Made by a program: the position numbers and the translations under genes. A DNA stretch of 64,000 nucleotides from Kluyvera sp040932435 (lineage in GTDB: Bacteria; Pseudomonadota; Gammaproteobacteria; Enterobacterales; Enterobacteriaceae). Location: NCBI RefSeq assembly GCF_040932435.1, contig NZ_JBFQGA010000006.1, positions 186,001-250,000 on the forward strand. Reading direction: 5' to 3'. Shown piece after piece: positions 24,527 to 33,232 of the stretch (its first letter is position 1; each line of letters opens with the position of its first letter). A model generated the notes under the pieces. The model had not been told where the DNA came from. It saw only the letters and a list, made by a program, of their open reading frames with translations, and ran no database searches.

Positions 24527-25891
24527 CTATTCAAATAGGCGCTGATGCAGCGTCTGTACGGCGTTGTCAGCCACTTCCCCAGGCAGCAAGAAGCAGAGAT
24601 TATTTGTCGACGCGCCGTGACAAATCATGCGTACCGCGTTCGCTTCAAAACGGGCAAACACGTCATTGCACACGCCCACGGCCTGAGTGAGTTGATTGCC
24701 AACCAGCGTGATTAACGCCAGCCCGGTTTCGACTTCCACACGGCAATGCGAGGAGAGAGTGGTAAATAAAGCCGTGGTCAGCGTCGGGTCTTCACCCGAA
24801 GTGGCGTGGGTGGAGTCCAGCACTAGGGCGATACTCGACTCGGAAGTGGTGACCAGATCCATTGCCACCGCATGCTGAGCCAAGATCTCAAACACCTGCG
24901 CTAAGAATCGATAGCACGGCTGTGAATCGAGGCTGTGCAAACGCAGCAGCGTCTGTTTACGCCGCACGGCAACAGCGCGATAGCGCGGAGGATTTTCGGT
25001 GGTATTACATACCAACGTACCGCCGGCAGCCGTATCTTTGCTAGAACCCACAAACACCGGAATATTTTTACGCATTGCCGGTAACAGCGTGGCGGGATGC
25101 AGCACCTTCGCACCGTAAGCCGCCATATCGCTGGCCTCGGAAAACGAAATACTGTCAATACGCTGAGCCTTCGGCGCGATACGTGGATCGGTGGTGTAAA
25201 TACCGGCAACGTCGGTCCAGATATCGACTCGACTGGCATGCAGCGCTTCACCAAGCAGTGAGGCGGTGTAATCGCTGCCGCCGCGCCCAAGCGTCGTGGT
25301 ATGCCCATCAGGACAACGGCCGATAAAGCCCTGAGTAATAATCACCGCCTGTTCAAGGCGTGGACGCAGGTGCACTTCCGCCAGCTCTGCTAGCAGGTCG
25401 ACATTCGGTTCAGCACAGCCGTAGCTGGCGTTAGTGCGCATGACGCTACGGGCGTCAAACCAGCTAACCTCAGCCTCATCGCGTTCGCGCAATACTTCAG
25501 CAAACAGCAGCGTCGACATCAACTCGCCGTGACTGACCAGCTCATCGCTGAGAGCCGCTGACGGTGCAACGGCTGCTTTTTGCGCAAGCTGACGGATATT
25601 ATCGAGGAGATTATCGATTTCGGCGCCAATCACAGCAGGCTGTTTCAGGCGGGAAATGATCTTGTACTGGATAGCGCGCAACGTCTCAATCTTGTCCGAT
25701 TGGAGATGACTTTGCAGACCTTCAGCAAGCTCAACCAACAGATTGGTGACGCCAGCGGAAGCCGATAATACGACTAAACGAATCTGCGTATCAGCAAGGA
25801 CAATGTTCGCGCTACGGTGCATTGCGTCATAATCAGCAACGCTAGTGCCGCCAAATTTGGCAACGATGAACTGTGGATAAATGCGAGTCAT
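24527..25891 (-). CDS. LysC-type aspartate kinase paralogue
   Basis: A 454-aa aspartokinase close to E. coli LysC (449 aa) throughout. Kinase motifs: VAKFGGTSVADYDAM, SHGELMSTLLF, TTLGRGGSDYTASLLGEAL, WTDVAGIYTTDPR. C-terminal ACT domains include VGSSKDTAAGGTLV, FLAQVFEILAQHAVAMDLV and RMICHGASTNNLCFL. It phosphorylates aspartate to feed aspartate semialdehyde, the substrate used by Dat. It sits head-to-head with dat-ddc and is absent from this point of the E. coli backbone, so it is probably a second, pathway-dedicated copy. Several residues of the LysC lysine pocket appear changed (see findings). I leave the symbol empty because the canonical lysC is normally elsewhere. Confidence 0.92.
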   Translation of the reverse strand: MTRIYPQFIVAKFGGTSVADYDAMHRSANIVLADTQIRLVVLSASAGVTNLLVELAEGLQSHLQSDKIETLRAIQYKIISRLKQPAVIGAEIDNLLDNIRQLAQKAAVAPSAALSDELVSHGELMSTLLFAEVLRERDEAEVSWFDARSVMRTNASYGCAEPNVDLLAELAEVHLRPRLEQAVIITQGFIGRCPDGHTTTLGRGGSDYTASLLGEALHASRVDIWTDVAGIYTTDPRIAPKAQRIDSISFSEASDMAAYGAKVLHPATLLPAMRKNIPVFVGSSKDTAAGGTLVCNTTENPPRYRAVAVRRKQTLLRLHSLDSQPCYRFLAQVFEILAQHAVAMDLVTTSESSIALVLDSTHATSGEDPTLTTALFTTLSSHCRVEVETGLALITLVGNQLTQAVGVCNDVFARFEANAVRMICHGASTNNLCFLLPGEVADNAVQTLHQRLFE

Positions 25892-26115
25892 AACAATCTC
25901 ATATCAGGGCGCCATAAATACATGGCAAGAAAATTTTCATTCTCGGCATAAGGGAAAATGACTTCGCCTTACGAAATGTCCGCCCGCGAACATTTCTAAT
26001 GACAACCCAGGAATGGCTCCTGTTGTCGATAACGAGTTTCGCCTGTCACTCGTTACCGGGGAATGCGCATTAACTATTTATTTACTCAAGCCCATAAATA
26101 GGCGCGCCATACTAA
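25892..26115 (-). promoter_or_regulatory. lysC-like leader RNA, possible diverged lysine riboswitch
   Basis: On the minus strand the leader resembles the 3' part of the E. coli lysC leader as I recall it. CCTGGGTTGTCAT is followed by AGAAATGTTCGCGGGCGG and ACATTTCGTAAGG, then CCCTTATGCCGAGAATGAAA and a GAGATTGTT before the ATG. Hairpins are clear: CTATTTAT/ATAAATAG, GTAACGAG/CTCGTTAT and GACAAC/GTTGTC. A 5' GGCGCG element is present, but the conserved GCCGAAG and full multi-helix core of the lysine aptamer are not evident. It is either shortened and altered or no longer lysine-responsive. Confidence 0.45.
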
Positions 26116-26507
26116 GTGATTTATCCTTGGGGATCGACTTATTTATTTTATTTAGCTGCAAACAAGTTGAAGATCATGTCTTAACCATAAAGACCCTCGG
26201 TTAATAATGGTAAAAACGTGTAAAAAATTAATAAAACCCTGTCAGTAAGATGGAATTCATTAGATTGTCCTTAATGTGTCATCTGCTGCCGTCTAAGATT
26301 AGATGTAACATTTTTACGAGGGTTTGTTGCTGGCGATGTGTTGCTAGAGTGATGATTTTAAAAGGGAAAAAGTTGTAAAAAAGCAGTCATAAATAAATGA
26401 TTGAGTCCATTGCTAAAACAACATATATTAGCCGCGTTTTTTTACAGGCAATCCTTTTAACCATTTATTCAATCGGGCGCAAAACTACGCCTGCTTGTAG
26501 GAGTGAT
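26116..26507. other. Divergent intergenic region between the aspartokinase leader and dat
   Basis: AT-rich stretch with no gene on either strand that I can support. It must hold the promoters of the aspartokinase and dat. An in-frame extension of dat to 26397 exists but lacks a ribosome site and similarity. I could not single out a convincing -35/-10 pair. Confidence 0.4.
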
Positions 26508-27893
26508 ATGATGACGGATAAAGTCCGTATTGATACTTTAAATGCTAATTCATTACCGCAAAGCAATGATACCTTTTTAGCAAGACAAGCTGAGTTTGAA
26601 TCTAATGTCAGAAGCTATCCACGTAAACTGCCATTGGCTATTGCCAAAGCGCAGGGCGTCTGGATTACTGATGTCGAAAATAATCAATATCTTGATTGTC
26701 TGGCAGGTGCCGGTACCCTGGCGCTTGGTCATAATCATCCCGATGTGCTTCAAAGCATTCAAAGTGTCATCACCAGTGGCCTACCGTTACATACACTCGA
26801 TCTCACCACACCATTAAAAGATGAATTTTCATCTTATTTACTCTCTTTATTACCGGGACAGGGCAAAGAGTATTGCCTGCAGTTCACCGGCCCTTCCGGC
26901 GCAGATGCCGTTGAAGCCGCGCTGAAACTGGCTAAAAAAGTCACCGGTCGCTCCAGTATTATCAGTTTCTCTGGCGGCTATCATGGGATGACCCATGGCG
27001 CGCTGTCCGTAACCGGTAACCTGTCGCCAAAAGAAGCTGTCAGCAACATGATGGCTGAAGTGCAGTTCATGCCATACCCGAACGAATACCGTTGCCCACT
27101 GGGTATCGGTGGCGAAGCGGGCGTTAAGGCGTTGACCTACTACTTCGAAAACCTGATTAACGACGTTGAAAGCGGCGTGCGTAAACCGGCAGCGGTCATC
27201 CTTGAATCAGTTCAGGGTGAAGGTGGGGTTAACCCGGCACCTGTCGAGTGGCTGCAACGTATTCGTAAAGTGACTCAGGAACACGGCATCCTGCTGATTA
27301 TCGATGAAGTTCAGGCGGGCTTTGCCCGTACCGGCAAGCTGTTCGCCTTCGAACACGCCGGTATTGAGCCTGACATTATCGTTATGTCCAAAGCGGTTGG
27401 CGGCGGTCTGCCACTGGCGGCTCTGGGGATCAAAAAGCAGTTCGATGCATGGGCTCCTGGCCACCACACCGGCACCTTCCGCGGCAACCAGCTGGCGATG
27501 GCGACCGGCCTGACAACGCTGAAAATTTTGAAAGACGACAAGATTGCCGACAAAGTTGCCGCCCAGGGCGAGTGGCTGAAAGGCAAACTGACCGATCTGC
27601 AAAAGCGTTATCCGGTAATCGGCCACGTTCGCGGTCTGGGCCTGATGATTGGTATCGAAATCGTCAAACCAAACGAAGCACCAGATCACATGGGCTGCTA
27701 CCCGGCCGATGGCGAACTGTCTGCGCTGCTGCAGAAAAAATGCTTCGAATCTGGACTGATTCTGGAACGCGGTGGGCGCCACGGTTGCGTACTGCGCCTG
27801 CTGCCATCCCTGCTTATCACTAACGATGAGCTGGAAATTTTCCTCGATAAATTTGAAAACGCCTTGCTGGGCGCTGGCGTAAAGCCGGTTTAA
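26508..27893 (+). CDS. dat: Diaminobutyrate--2-oxoglutarate transaminase
   Basis: About 461 aa, class III PLP aminotransferase. It makes L-2,4-diaminobutyrate from aspartate 4-semialdehyde with glutamate as amino donor. GGAG lies 4 nt ahead of an ATG at 26508 and 7 nt ahead of a second ATG at 26511; either may be used. Motifs: DCLAGAGTLALGHNHP, FTGPSGADAVEAALKLAK, SFSGGYHGMTHGALSVT, the Asp of LLIIDEVQAGFARTGK, and the PLP lysine in VMSKAVGGGLPLA. Stop is 13 nt before the ddc start, so the two are one operon. Confidence 0.95.
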   Translation: MMTDKVRIDTLNANSLPQSNDTFLARQAEFESNVRSYPRKLPLAIAKAQGVWITDVENNQYLDCLAGAGTLALGHNHPDVLQSIQSVITSGLPLHTLDLTTPLKDEFSSYLLSLLPGQGKEYCLQFTGPSGADAVEAALKLAKKVTGRSSIISFSGGYHGMTHGALSVTGNLSPKEAVSNMMAEVQFMPYPNEYRCPLGIGGEAGVKALTYYFENLINDVESGVRKPAAVILESVQGEGGVNPAPVEWLQRIRKVTQEHGILLIIDEVQAGFARTGKLFAFEHAGIEPDIIVMSKAVGGGLPLAALGIKKQFDAWAPGHHTGTFRGNQLAMATGLTTLKILKDDKIADKVAAQGEWLKGKLTDLQKRYPVIGHVRGLGLMIGIEIVKPNEAPDHMGCYPADGELSALLQKKCFESGLILERGGRHGCVLRLLPSLLITNDELEIFLDKFENALLGAGVKPV

Positions 27894-27906
27894 CGGAGTG
27901 GGTCGA

Positions 27907-29370
27907 ATGTCTGATGTAAACCCGATTCTGTCCGGCTCGGCGCAGAGCATTGCTGCCTACCAGGACGCTATCGAGCAGAGCACTCAAGCTGTGGTCGAAT
28001 GGTTGAAGCAACCTGAGATGTATCAGGGTAAAACCGTTGAACAGCTGCGCTCCCGTATCAGCCTGAATTTCACCTCCGGGGGCCTGGGTAACCAGGCCGC
28101 TATCGAGCGTGCGGTTGAATATTTTCTTAAAGACAGCCTGTCCGTGCACCACGCGCAGTGCGTGGCGCATCTGCACTGCCCAAGTCTGGTGATTAGCCAG
28201 GCGGCGGAAGTGCTGATCAACGCCACCAACCAGAGCATGGATTCATGGGACCAAAGCCCTTCAGCCACTATCATTGAGATTAAACTCATTGAATGGCTGC
28301 GCGAGCAGGTGGGATACAGCGCAGGCGATGCGGGCGTGTTCACCAGCGGTGGTACCCAGAGCAACCTGATGGGGCTGATGCTGGCGCGAGATGCGTTTTT
28401 TGCACGCCAAGGACACTCCATCCAGCAGGATGGTTTAACCGGCGATCTCAGCAAGATTAAAGTCTTCTGCTCTGAAAATGCCCACTTCTCCGTGCAGAAA
28501 AACATGGCGCTGATGGGGCTGGGCTACCGTTCCGTCACCTTGGTGAAAACGGACGAATTCTCGCGCATGGATCTTAATGACCTGCAAGAGAAGCTGGCGC
28601 AGGCTAAAGCCAACGGCGAACAGGTAATGGCGATTGTCGCCACTGCCGGTACGACCGATGCGGGGGCTATCGACCCGTTAGCGGAGATTGCGGCGCTGGC
28701 AGCAGAACAGCAAATCTGGATGCATGTGGATGCAGCATGGGGCGGGGCGCTACTACTTTCCGAAAAGTATCGTCACTTCCTCGATGGGCTTGAGCTGGCT
28801 GACTCTGTCACCTTGGACTTCCATAAGCAGTTCTTCCAGACCATCAGCTGCGGCGCTTTCTTGTTAAAAGAAGCACGCCACTACGAGCTGATGCGTTACC
28901 AGGCGGCGTACCTGAACTCTGATTTTGATGAAGAGCACGGCGTCCCGAACCTAGTGTCGAAGTCGCTGCAAACCACCCGTCGTTTCGATGCGTTGAAGCT
29001 GTGGATGGGTCTTGAAGCACTGGGTAAAAAGCAGTATGCCGAAATCATTGATAACGGCGTAACGCTCGCCCGTGATGTTGCCGAGTTTGTTGCCGCCCAG
29101 CCGCACCTTGAGCTGGTGATGCAGCCACAGCTGGCAAGCGTGCTGTTCCGCTTCCGCCCACAAAATGACGATATGGCGTTTGTGGCGTTGCTGAACCAGC
29201 GTATCGGTGACGTGCTGCTGGCTTCCGGCAGTGCTAATGTTGGCGTGACTGAAGCCGACGGTGTCACCTGTCTGAAGCTCACACTGCTGAACCCGACCGT
29301 CTGTCTGGAGGATGTTAAAGTCCTGCTGGCAAGCGTGAAAGAGACGGCGGAGAAGCTGCTGAACGCTTAA
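27907..29370 (+). CDS. ddc: L-2,4-diaminobutyrate decarboxylase
   Basis: A 487-aa group II PLP decarboxylase that converts L-2,4-diaminobutyrate to 1,3-diaminopropane. Start is the ATG at 27907 with GGAG 9-10 nt ahead; a GTG at 27898 has no spacing for a ribosome site. Motifs: FTSGGTQSNLMGLMLARDAF, the His-containing SENAHFSVQKN, MHVDAAWGGALLLS with the PLP-pairing Asp, and the Schiff-base lysine in VTLDFHKQFFQ. C-terminal domain includes VTCLKLTLLNPT. Terminated by the hairpin at 29392. Confidence 0.95.
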   Translation: MSDVNPILSGSAQSIAAYQDAIEQSTQAVVEWLKQPEMYQGKTVEQLRSRISLNFTSGGLGNQAAIERAVEYFLKDSLSVHHAQCVAHLHCPSLVISQAAEVLINATNQSMDSWDQSPSATIIEIKLIEWLREQVGYSAGDAGVFTSGGTQSNLMGLMLARDAFFARQGHSIQQDGLTGDLSKIKVFCSENAHFSVQKNMALMGLGYRSVTLVKTDEFSRMDLNDLQEKLAQAKANGEQVMAIVATAGTTDAGAIDPLAEIAALAAEQQIWMHVDAAWGGALLLSEKYRHFLDGLELADSVTLDFHKQFFQTISCGAFLLKEARHYELMRYQAAYLNSDFDEEHGVPNLVSKSLQTTRRFDALKLWMGLEALGKKQYAEIIDNGVTLARDVAEFVAAQPHLELVMQPQLASVLFRFRPQNDDMAFVALLNQRIGDVLLASGSANVGVTEADGVTCLKLTLLNPTVCLEDVKVLLASVKETAEKLLNA

Positions 29371-29391
29371 TGCGCATTGTCTGGCATAAAG

Positions 29392-29421
29392 AAAAATGGC
29401 TCCCAAGGGAGCCATTTTTTT
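29392..29421. terminator. Bidirectional terminator between ddc and dauA
   Basis: AAAAATGGCTCCC/GGGAGCCATTTTT stem with a two-base loop and flanking A and T runs; the T-run on the plus strand reaches the last codon of convergent dauA. Confidence 0.9.
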
Positions 29422-31102
29422 ATTGAATATCTGCCAGCGCAGCGTCTTTATTTGGGAAGAACGCTAAGCGCCCCGGAATGGGCTGTACACCCGCCCGCGC
29501 CATGGTGCGCAGTGGCTGAAACTCGAGGTTCGATACCCGCAGCTCACAGCCTTCAGGCAGTTTATTCACAAAGCGCTGGAAGGCATCTAGGCCACCGGCA
29601 TCGAGTACCGGTACGGCATCCCACTTCAGCACGACGATTCGCTTACCTTCAATACGCGTCTCGAGATCGCTAAACAAGCCTTCAGCCGCCGCAAAGAACA
29701 GCGGGCCAATCACGCGCAGCACCAGCACATCGTCCGGCACGGTCACGTTAACGGCGCTAAGGCGCGTCATGCGGGCAATGCGTCGCATAAACAGCAACGA
29801 GGCCAGCACGATACCGACGCTGATGGCAACCACCATGTCGAACAGCACGGTCAGCGACATACAGATAAGCATCACGATGATGTCGTCTTTTGGCGCTTTG
29901 CGCAGTAGATACACCACCTTGTGCGCTTCGCTCATGTTCCATGCCACCATCAGCAGCAGGGCAGCCATCGCCGAGAGCGGTAGCCAAGAGAGCACCGGCG
30001 CGAGGATGAGCAGTGCCAAAATCACCAAAATCGCGTGGATAACCCCGGAAACCGGTGAGGTTGCTCCAGCGCGGACGTTAGCGGCGGAGCGGGCGATCGC
30101 GGCGGTGGCAGTAATGCCGCCAAAGAACGGCGCGACGATGTTGCCTAGCCCCTGGCCGATCAGCTCATTGTTGGCTTTATGCTTGGTTCCGGTCATGCCA
30201 TCCAACACCACGGCGCACAGCAGGGATTCGATAGCGCCGAGCATCGCCATGGAAAAGGCGGCGGGCAGCAGGGCGTGCAGCGAGGCCCAGCTTAGAGTAA
30301 AGGTTGAACCCGGCATATCCCACGGCAGCACAAACTGCGGCAGCAGCTGCGGGATGCCGTTGCCTTGGGAACCGTCGGCGAGTATGTAATGGAACTGCGA
30401 ACCAATGGTGGCAACGTGGCCGCCGAGCAGATTGACGACCAGCATTACGAGGCAGCCGGCTATCAGTGCAGGCAGGTGGCCGGGCAGACGTAGACCAAGG
30501 CGTGGCCAGATAATCAGCGTGCCGAGTGTGACGACGCCAATTGCCGCATCGCCAAAATTAATGGTTGGCAGGGCCATCGCCAGCGCGCCCACTTTCTGCA
30601 AGTAGTGCTCCGGGACGTGGGTCATTTGCAGGCCGAGGAAGTCCTTAATCTGCATGGTCCCGATGGTAATACCGATCCCCGAGGTAAAACCGAGGGTAAC
30701 TGACAGCGGAATATATTCGATCAAACGGCCAAAACGGGCGAGGCCAAAGAGGATCAAAAACAGCCCGGACATCAGCGTCGCCACCAGTAAGCCAGCGAGG
30801 CCAAACTGCTGTGATACCGGATAGAGGATCACCACGAAGGCGGCGGTCGGCCCGGAGACGCTAAAGCGAGAGCCACCGGTGAGGGCGATAACAATCCCAG
30901 CCACGGCTGAAGTATACAGGCCGTACTGCGGGGCAACGCCGCTGCCGATCGCCAACGCCATCGCCAACGGAATGGCAATAATACCGACGGTGATACCGGC
31001 AATGAGATCGCGCATAAACCGCGCGGAGGTGTATTTCTCTTTCCAGCAGGCATCAATTAGTGCGCGGAAAGGCATGATATCGGGGGAGAGTAATTTATTC
31101 AC
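29420..31102 (-). CDS. dauA: SulP-family C4-dicarboxylate transporter DauA
   Basis: A 560-aa inner membrane protein, very close to E. coli DauA (YchM, 559 aa). The N terminus (MPFRALIDACW) leads into about 12-14 membrane segments containing GSRFSVSGPTAAFVVI and GTKHKANNELIGQGLGN. A cytoplasmic STAS domain takes the last 120 residues (VLRVIGPLFFAAAEGLF, KWDAVPVLDAGGLDAFQRF). It takes up succinate and other C4-dicarboxylates aerobically at acidic pH. In E. coli it neighbours ychH directly; here the diaminopropane cluster is inserted between them. Confidence 0.97.
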   Translation of the reverse strand: MNKLLSPDIMPFRALIDACWKEKYTSARFMRDLIAGITVGIIAIPLAMALAIGSGVAPQYGLYTSAVAGIVIALTGGSRFSVSGPTAAFVVILYPVSQQFGLAGLLVATLMSGLFLILFGLARFGRLIEYIPLSVTLGFTSGIGITIGTMQIKDFLGLQMTHVPEHYLQKVGALAMALPTINFGDAAIGVVTLGTLIIWPRLGLRLPGHLPALIAGCLVMLVVNLLGGHVATIGSQFHYILADGSQGNGIPQLLPQFVLPWDMPGSTFTLSWASLHALLPAAFSMAMLGAIESLLCAVVLDGMTGTKHKANNELIGQGLGNIVAPFFGGITATAAIARSAANVRAGATSPVSGVIHAILVILALLILAPVLSWLPLSAMAALLLMVAWNMSEAHKVVYLLRKAPKDDIIVMLICMSLTVLFDMVVAISVGIVLASLLFMRRIARMTRLSAVNVTVPDDVLVLRVIGPLFFAAAEGLFSDLETRIEGKRIVVLKWDAVPVLDAGGLDAFQRFVNKLPEGCELRVSNLEFQPLRTMARAGVQPIPGRLAFFPNKDAALADIQ

Positions 31103-31186
31103 AATACTGTTTCATCCATGAGCGCATCATCTGTCACGTGAATGGCAGTGAAGTTGGCATAAATCATACAAATAAATACTATAGAC

Positions 31187-31213
31187 AAAAAAACCCGCCG
31201 CAGCGGGTTTTTT
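31187..31213 (-). terminator. prs terminator
   Basis: On the minus strand AAAAAACCCGC-TGCG-GCGGGTTTTTTT, 13 nt after the prs stop, followed by the dauA promoter region. GC-rich stem and long U-tract: strong intrinsic terminator. Confidence 0.9.
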
Positions 31214-31225
31214 AACCAAATCCGA

Positions 31226-32173
31226 TTAATGCTCGAACATGGCAGAGATGGATTCTTCGTTGCTGATACGACGAATCGCTTCGGCCAGCATCCCAGACAG
31301 AGTCAGGGTACGAACGTTCGGCAGCGCTTTGATCTCATCACTTAATGGGATGGTATCGCATACGATAACTTCGTCGATGACGGAGTTACGCAGGTTGTTG
31401 ACCGCATTACCGGAGAAGATCGGGTGGGTTGCGTAAGCAAATACGCGTTTTGCACCACGTTCTTTCAACGCTTCAGCCGCTTTACACAGCGTGCCGCCGG
31501 TATCGATCATGTCATCGACCAGGATACAGTCACGACCGGCAACGTCACCGATGATGTGCATAACCTGGGAAACGTTCGCACGTGGGCGACGTTTGTCGAT
31601 GATAGCCATATCGGTATCGTTCAGCAGCTTAGCGATAGCACGCGCACGAACTACGCCGCCGATGTCCGGGGAAACCACGATTGGGTTTTCCAGGTTCAGC
31701 TGCAGCATATCTTCAAGCAGGATTGGGCTACCGAATACGTTATCAACCGGAACATCGAAGAAGCCCTGAATCTGTTCAGCGTGCAGGTCTACGGTCAGTA
31801 CGCGGTCAACGCCAACGCTAGACAGGAAGTCAGCGACAACTTTAGCGGTGATAGGTACACGCGCAGAACGTACGCGACGATCCTGACGGGCATAGCCGAA
31901 GTAAGGGATAACAGCAGTGATGCGGCCTGCGGAAGCACGACGCAGGGCATCTACCATAACAACCAATTCCATCAGGTTGTCGTTAGTAGGGGCACAAGTG
32001 GACTGGATGATGAAAATATCACCACCGCGTACGTTTTCGTTGATTTGTACGCTGACTTCGCCGTCGCTAAAGCGACCTACAGCGGCGTCGCCGAGAGAAG
32101 TGTACAGGCGGTTGGCAATACGTTGTGCTAGTTCCGGGGTGGCGTTACCAGCAAAAAGCTTCATATCAGGCAC
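31226..32173 (-). CDS. prs: Ribose-phosphate pyrophosphokinase
   Basis: A 315-aa enzyme making PRPP from ribose 5-phosphate and ATP for purine, pyrimidine, NAD, His and Trp synthesis. The start is a GTG at 32173 (codes MPDMKLFAGNAT), with GAGG 8 nt upstream and exactly the E. coli length; the open frame runs further upstream but is not conserved-looking. Motifs: GRFSDGEVSVQINENVRGGD, YFGYARQDRR catalytic flexible region, and the PRPP loop in LVDDMIDTGGTLC. The 5' intergenic stretch to ispE (32174-32380) is a long leader as in E. coli. Confidence 0.98.
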   Translation of the reverse strand: MPDMKLFAGNATPELAQRIANRLYTSLGDAAVGRFSDGEVSVQINENVRGGDIFIIQSTCAPTNDNLMELVVMVDALRRASAGRITAVIPYFGYARQDRRVRSARVPITAKVVADFLSSVGVDRVLTVDLHAEQIQGFFDVPVDNVFGSPILLEDMLQLNLENPIVVSPDIGGVVRARAIAKLLNDTDMAIIDKRRPRANVSQVMHIIGDVAGRDCILVDDMIDTGGTLCKAAEALKERGAKRVFAYATHPIFSGNAVNNLRNSVIDEVIVCDTIPLSDEIKALPNVRTLTLSGMLAEAIRRISNEESISAMFEH

Positions 32174-32380
32174 GAGAAGAACCTCAGGCATGCGTCCAGT
32201 GGTGGATGAAACGGGCCGAAAACTGTGCGGGCTAGGCGCGATTTCATCCAGGCGTGTATTAAAGAGCACGATGCAACGTCTGGAACGTGGTGACGTTGTC
32301 ACCGATACTCAGTTTGCCCGGCAGGGCTGCTCATCACCATTCTTCTTTTCGTCAGCAAAACTGGCGGAAATCCGAATTAT

Positions 32381-33232
32381 TCAGAGTAAGGCATGCTTCA
32401 ATGGGGAGAGGTTTACACCTTTCGCCACAAAGCCTTGCAACCATTCCGGGGCTTGCTCAAGCACCTGGCGGGCAGCGAGTTCTGTGTCGAATTCAGCAAA
32501 GACACAGGCTCCTGTTCCAGTCAGGCGCGACGGCGCGTATTCTAACAGCCAAGAAAGCACATCATCAACCTCGCGAAAACGTTTTCTTGCGATAACCTCG
32601 CAATCATTAGCGAATTCACAATTTAATAACGTATCTATTGACCTGATCGGGGTATTTCGCGGTAGCTCCGGATCGCGAAAAATCACCGGCGTTGGAATGC
32701 TAACGCCAGGGTGGGCGACCAGATACCATTTTTCCGCCACCTCGACCGGCGTTAGCACTTCGCCAATACCTTCAGCAAATGCAGCGTGGCCGCGTACGAA
32801 CACCGGTACGTCGGCGCCAAGCGTTAGTCCAAGTGTAGCAAGTTCATCCTCTGATAGCTGACACTGCCAGAGATGATTGAGCGCGACCAGTGTGGTGGCG
32901 GCGTTCGACGAACCGCCGCCCAGACCGCCGCCCATCGGCAGACGTTTGTCGATACTGATGTCAGCACCGCTGCCTGCGGCAAGCCGCTGGCTGTCCGCGG
33001 CGGCTTTCATCAAAAGCCGCGCCGCGCGAATAATCAGGTTGTCTTCATCCGGTACACCGTCAACCGGCGTCAGCAACCGCAGCTGTCCGTCGTGGCGGGG
33101 CGTAATCGTCAGTGTGTCGCCGTAATCCAGAAACTGAAACAGCGTCTGCAGCGTGTGATAGCCGTCCGGACGCTGCCCGGTAATGTATAAAAACAGGTTC
33201 AGCTTCGCGGGAGAGGGCCAGCGGGTCATCAT
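32381..33232 (-). CDS. ispE: 4-diphosphocytidyl-2-C-methyl-D-erythritol kinase
   Basis: A 283-aa GHMP kinase of the MEP isoprenoid pathway. The N terminus has WPSPAKLNLFLYITG with the substrate-binding Lys, the ATP loop is LPMGGGLGGGSSNAATTL, and the third GHMP motif is near SRLTGTGACVFAEF. ATG overlaps the lolB stop by 4 nt (ATGA), so it is translationally coupled to lolB, as in E. coli. Length matches the family. Confidence 0.97.
   Translation of the reverse strand: MMTRWPSPAKLNLFLYITGQRPDGYHTLQTLFQFLDYGDTLTITPRHDGQLRLLTPVDGVPDEDNLIIRAARLLMKAAADSQRLAAGSGADISIDKRLPMGGGLGGGSSNAATTLVALNHLWQCQLSEDELATLGLTLGADVPVFVRGHAAFAEGIGEVLTPVEVAEKWYLVAHPGVSIPTPVIFRDPELPRNTPIRSIDTLLNCEFANDCEVIARKRFREVDDVLSWLLEYAPSRLTGTGACVFAEFDTELAARQVLEQAPEWLQGFVAKGVNLSPLKHALL

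Noticed and set aside
27207..27950. 247-codon frame antisense to dat
   Set aside because: Shadow frame caused by codon usage of dat; no initiation signal.
31424..32131. 235-codon frame antisense to prs
   Set aside because: Shadow of a highly conserved gene; low complexity and no motifs.
32174..32302. 43-codon N-terminal extension of prs
   Set aside because: The GTG at 32173 with GAGG upstream gives exactly the 315-residue E. coli-sized enzyme; the extension is probably the prs leader.
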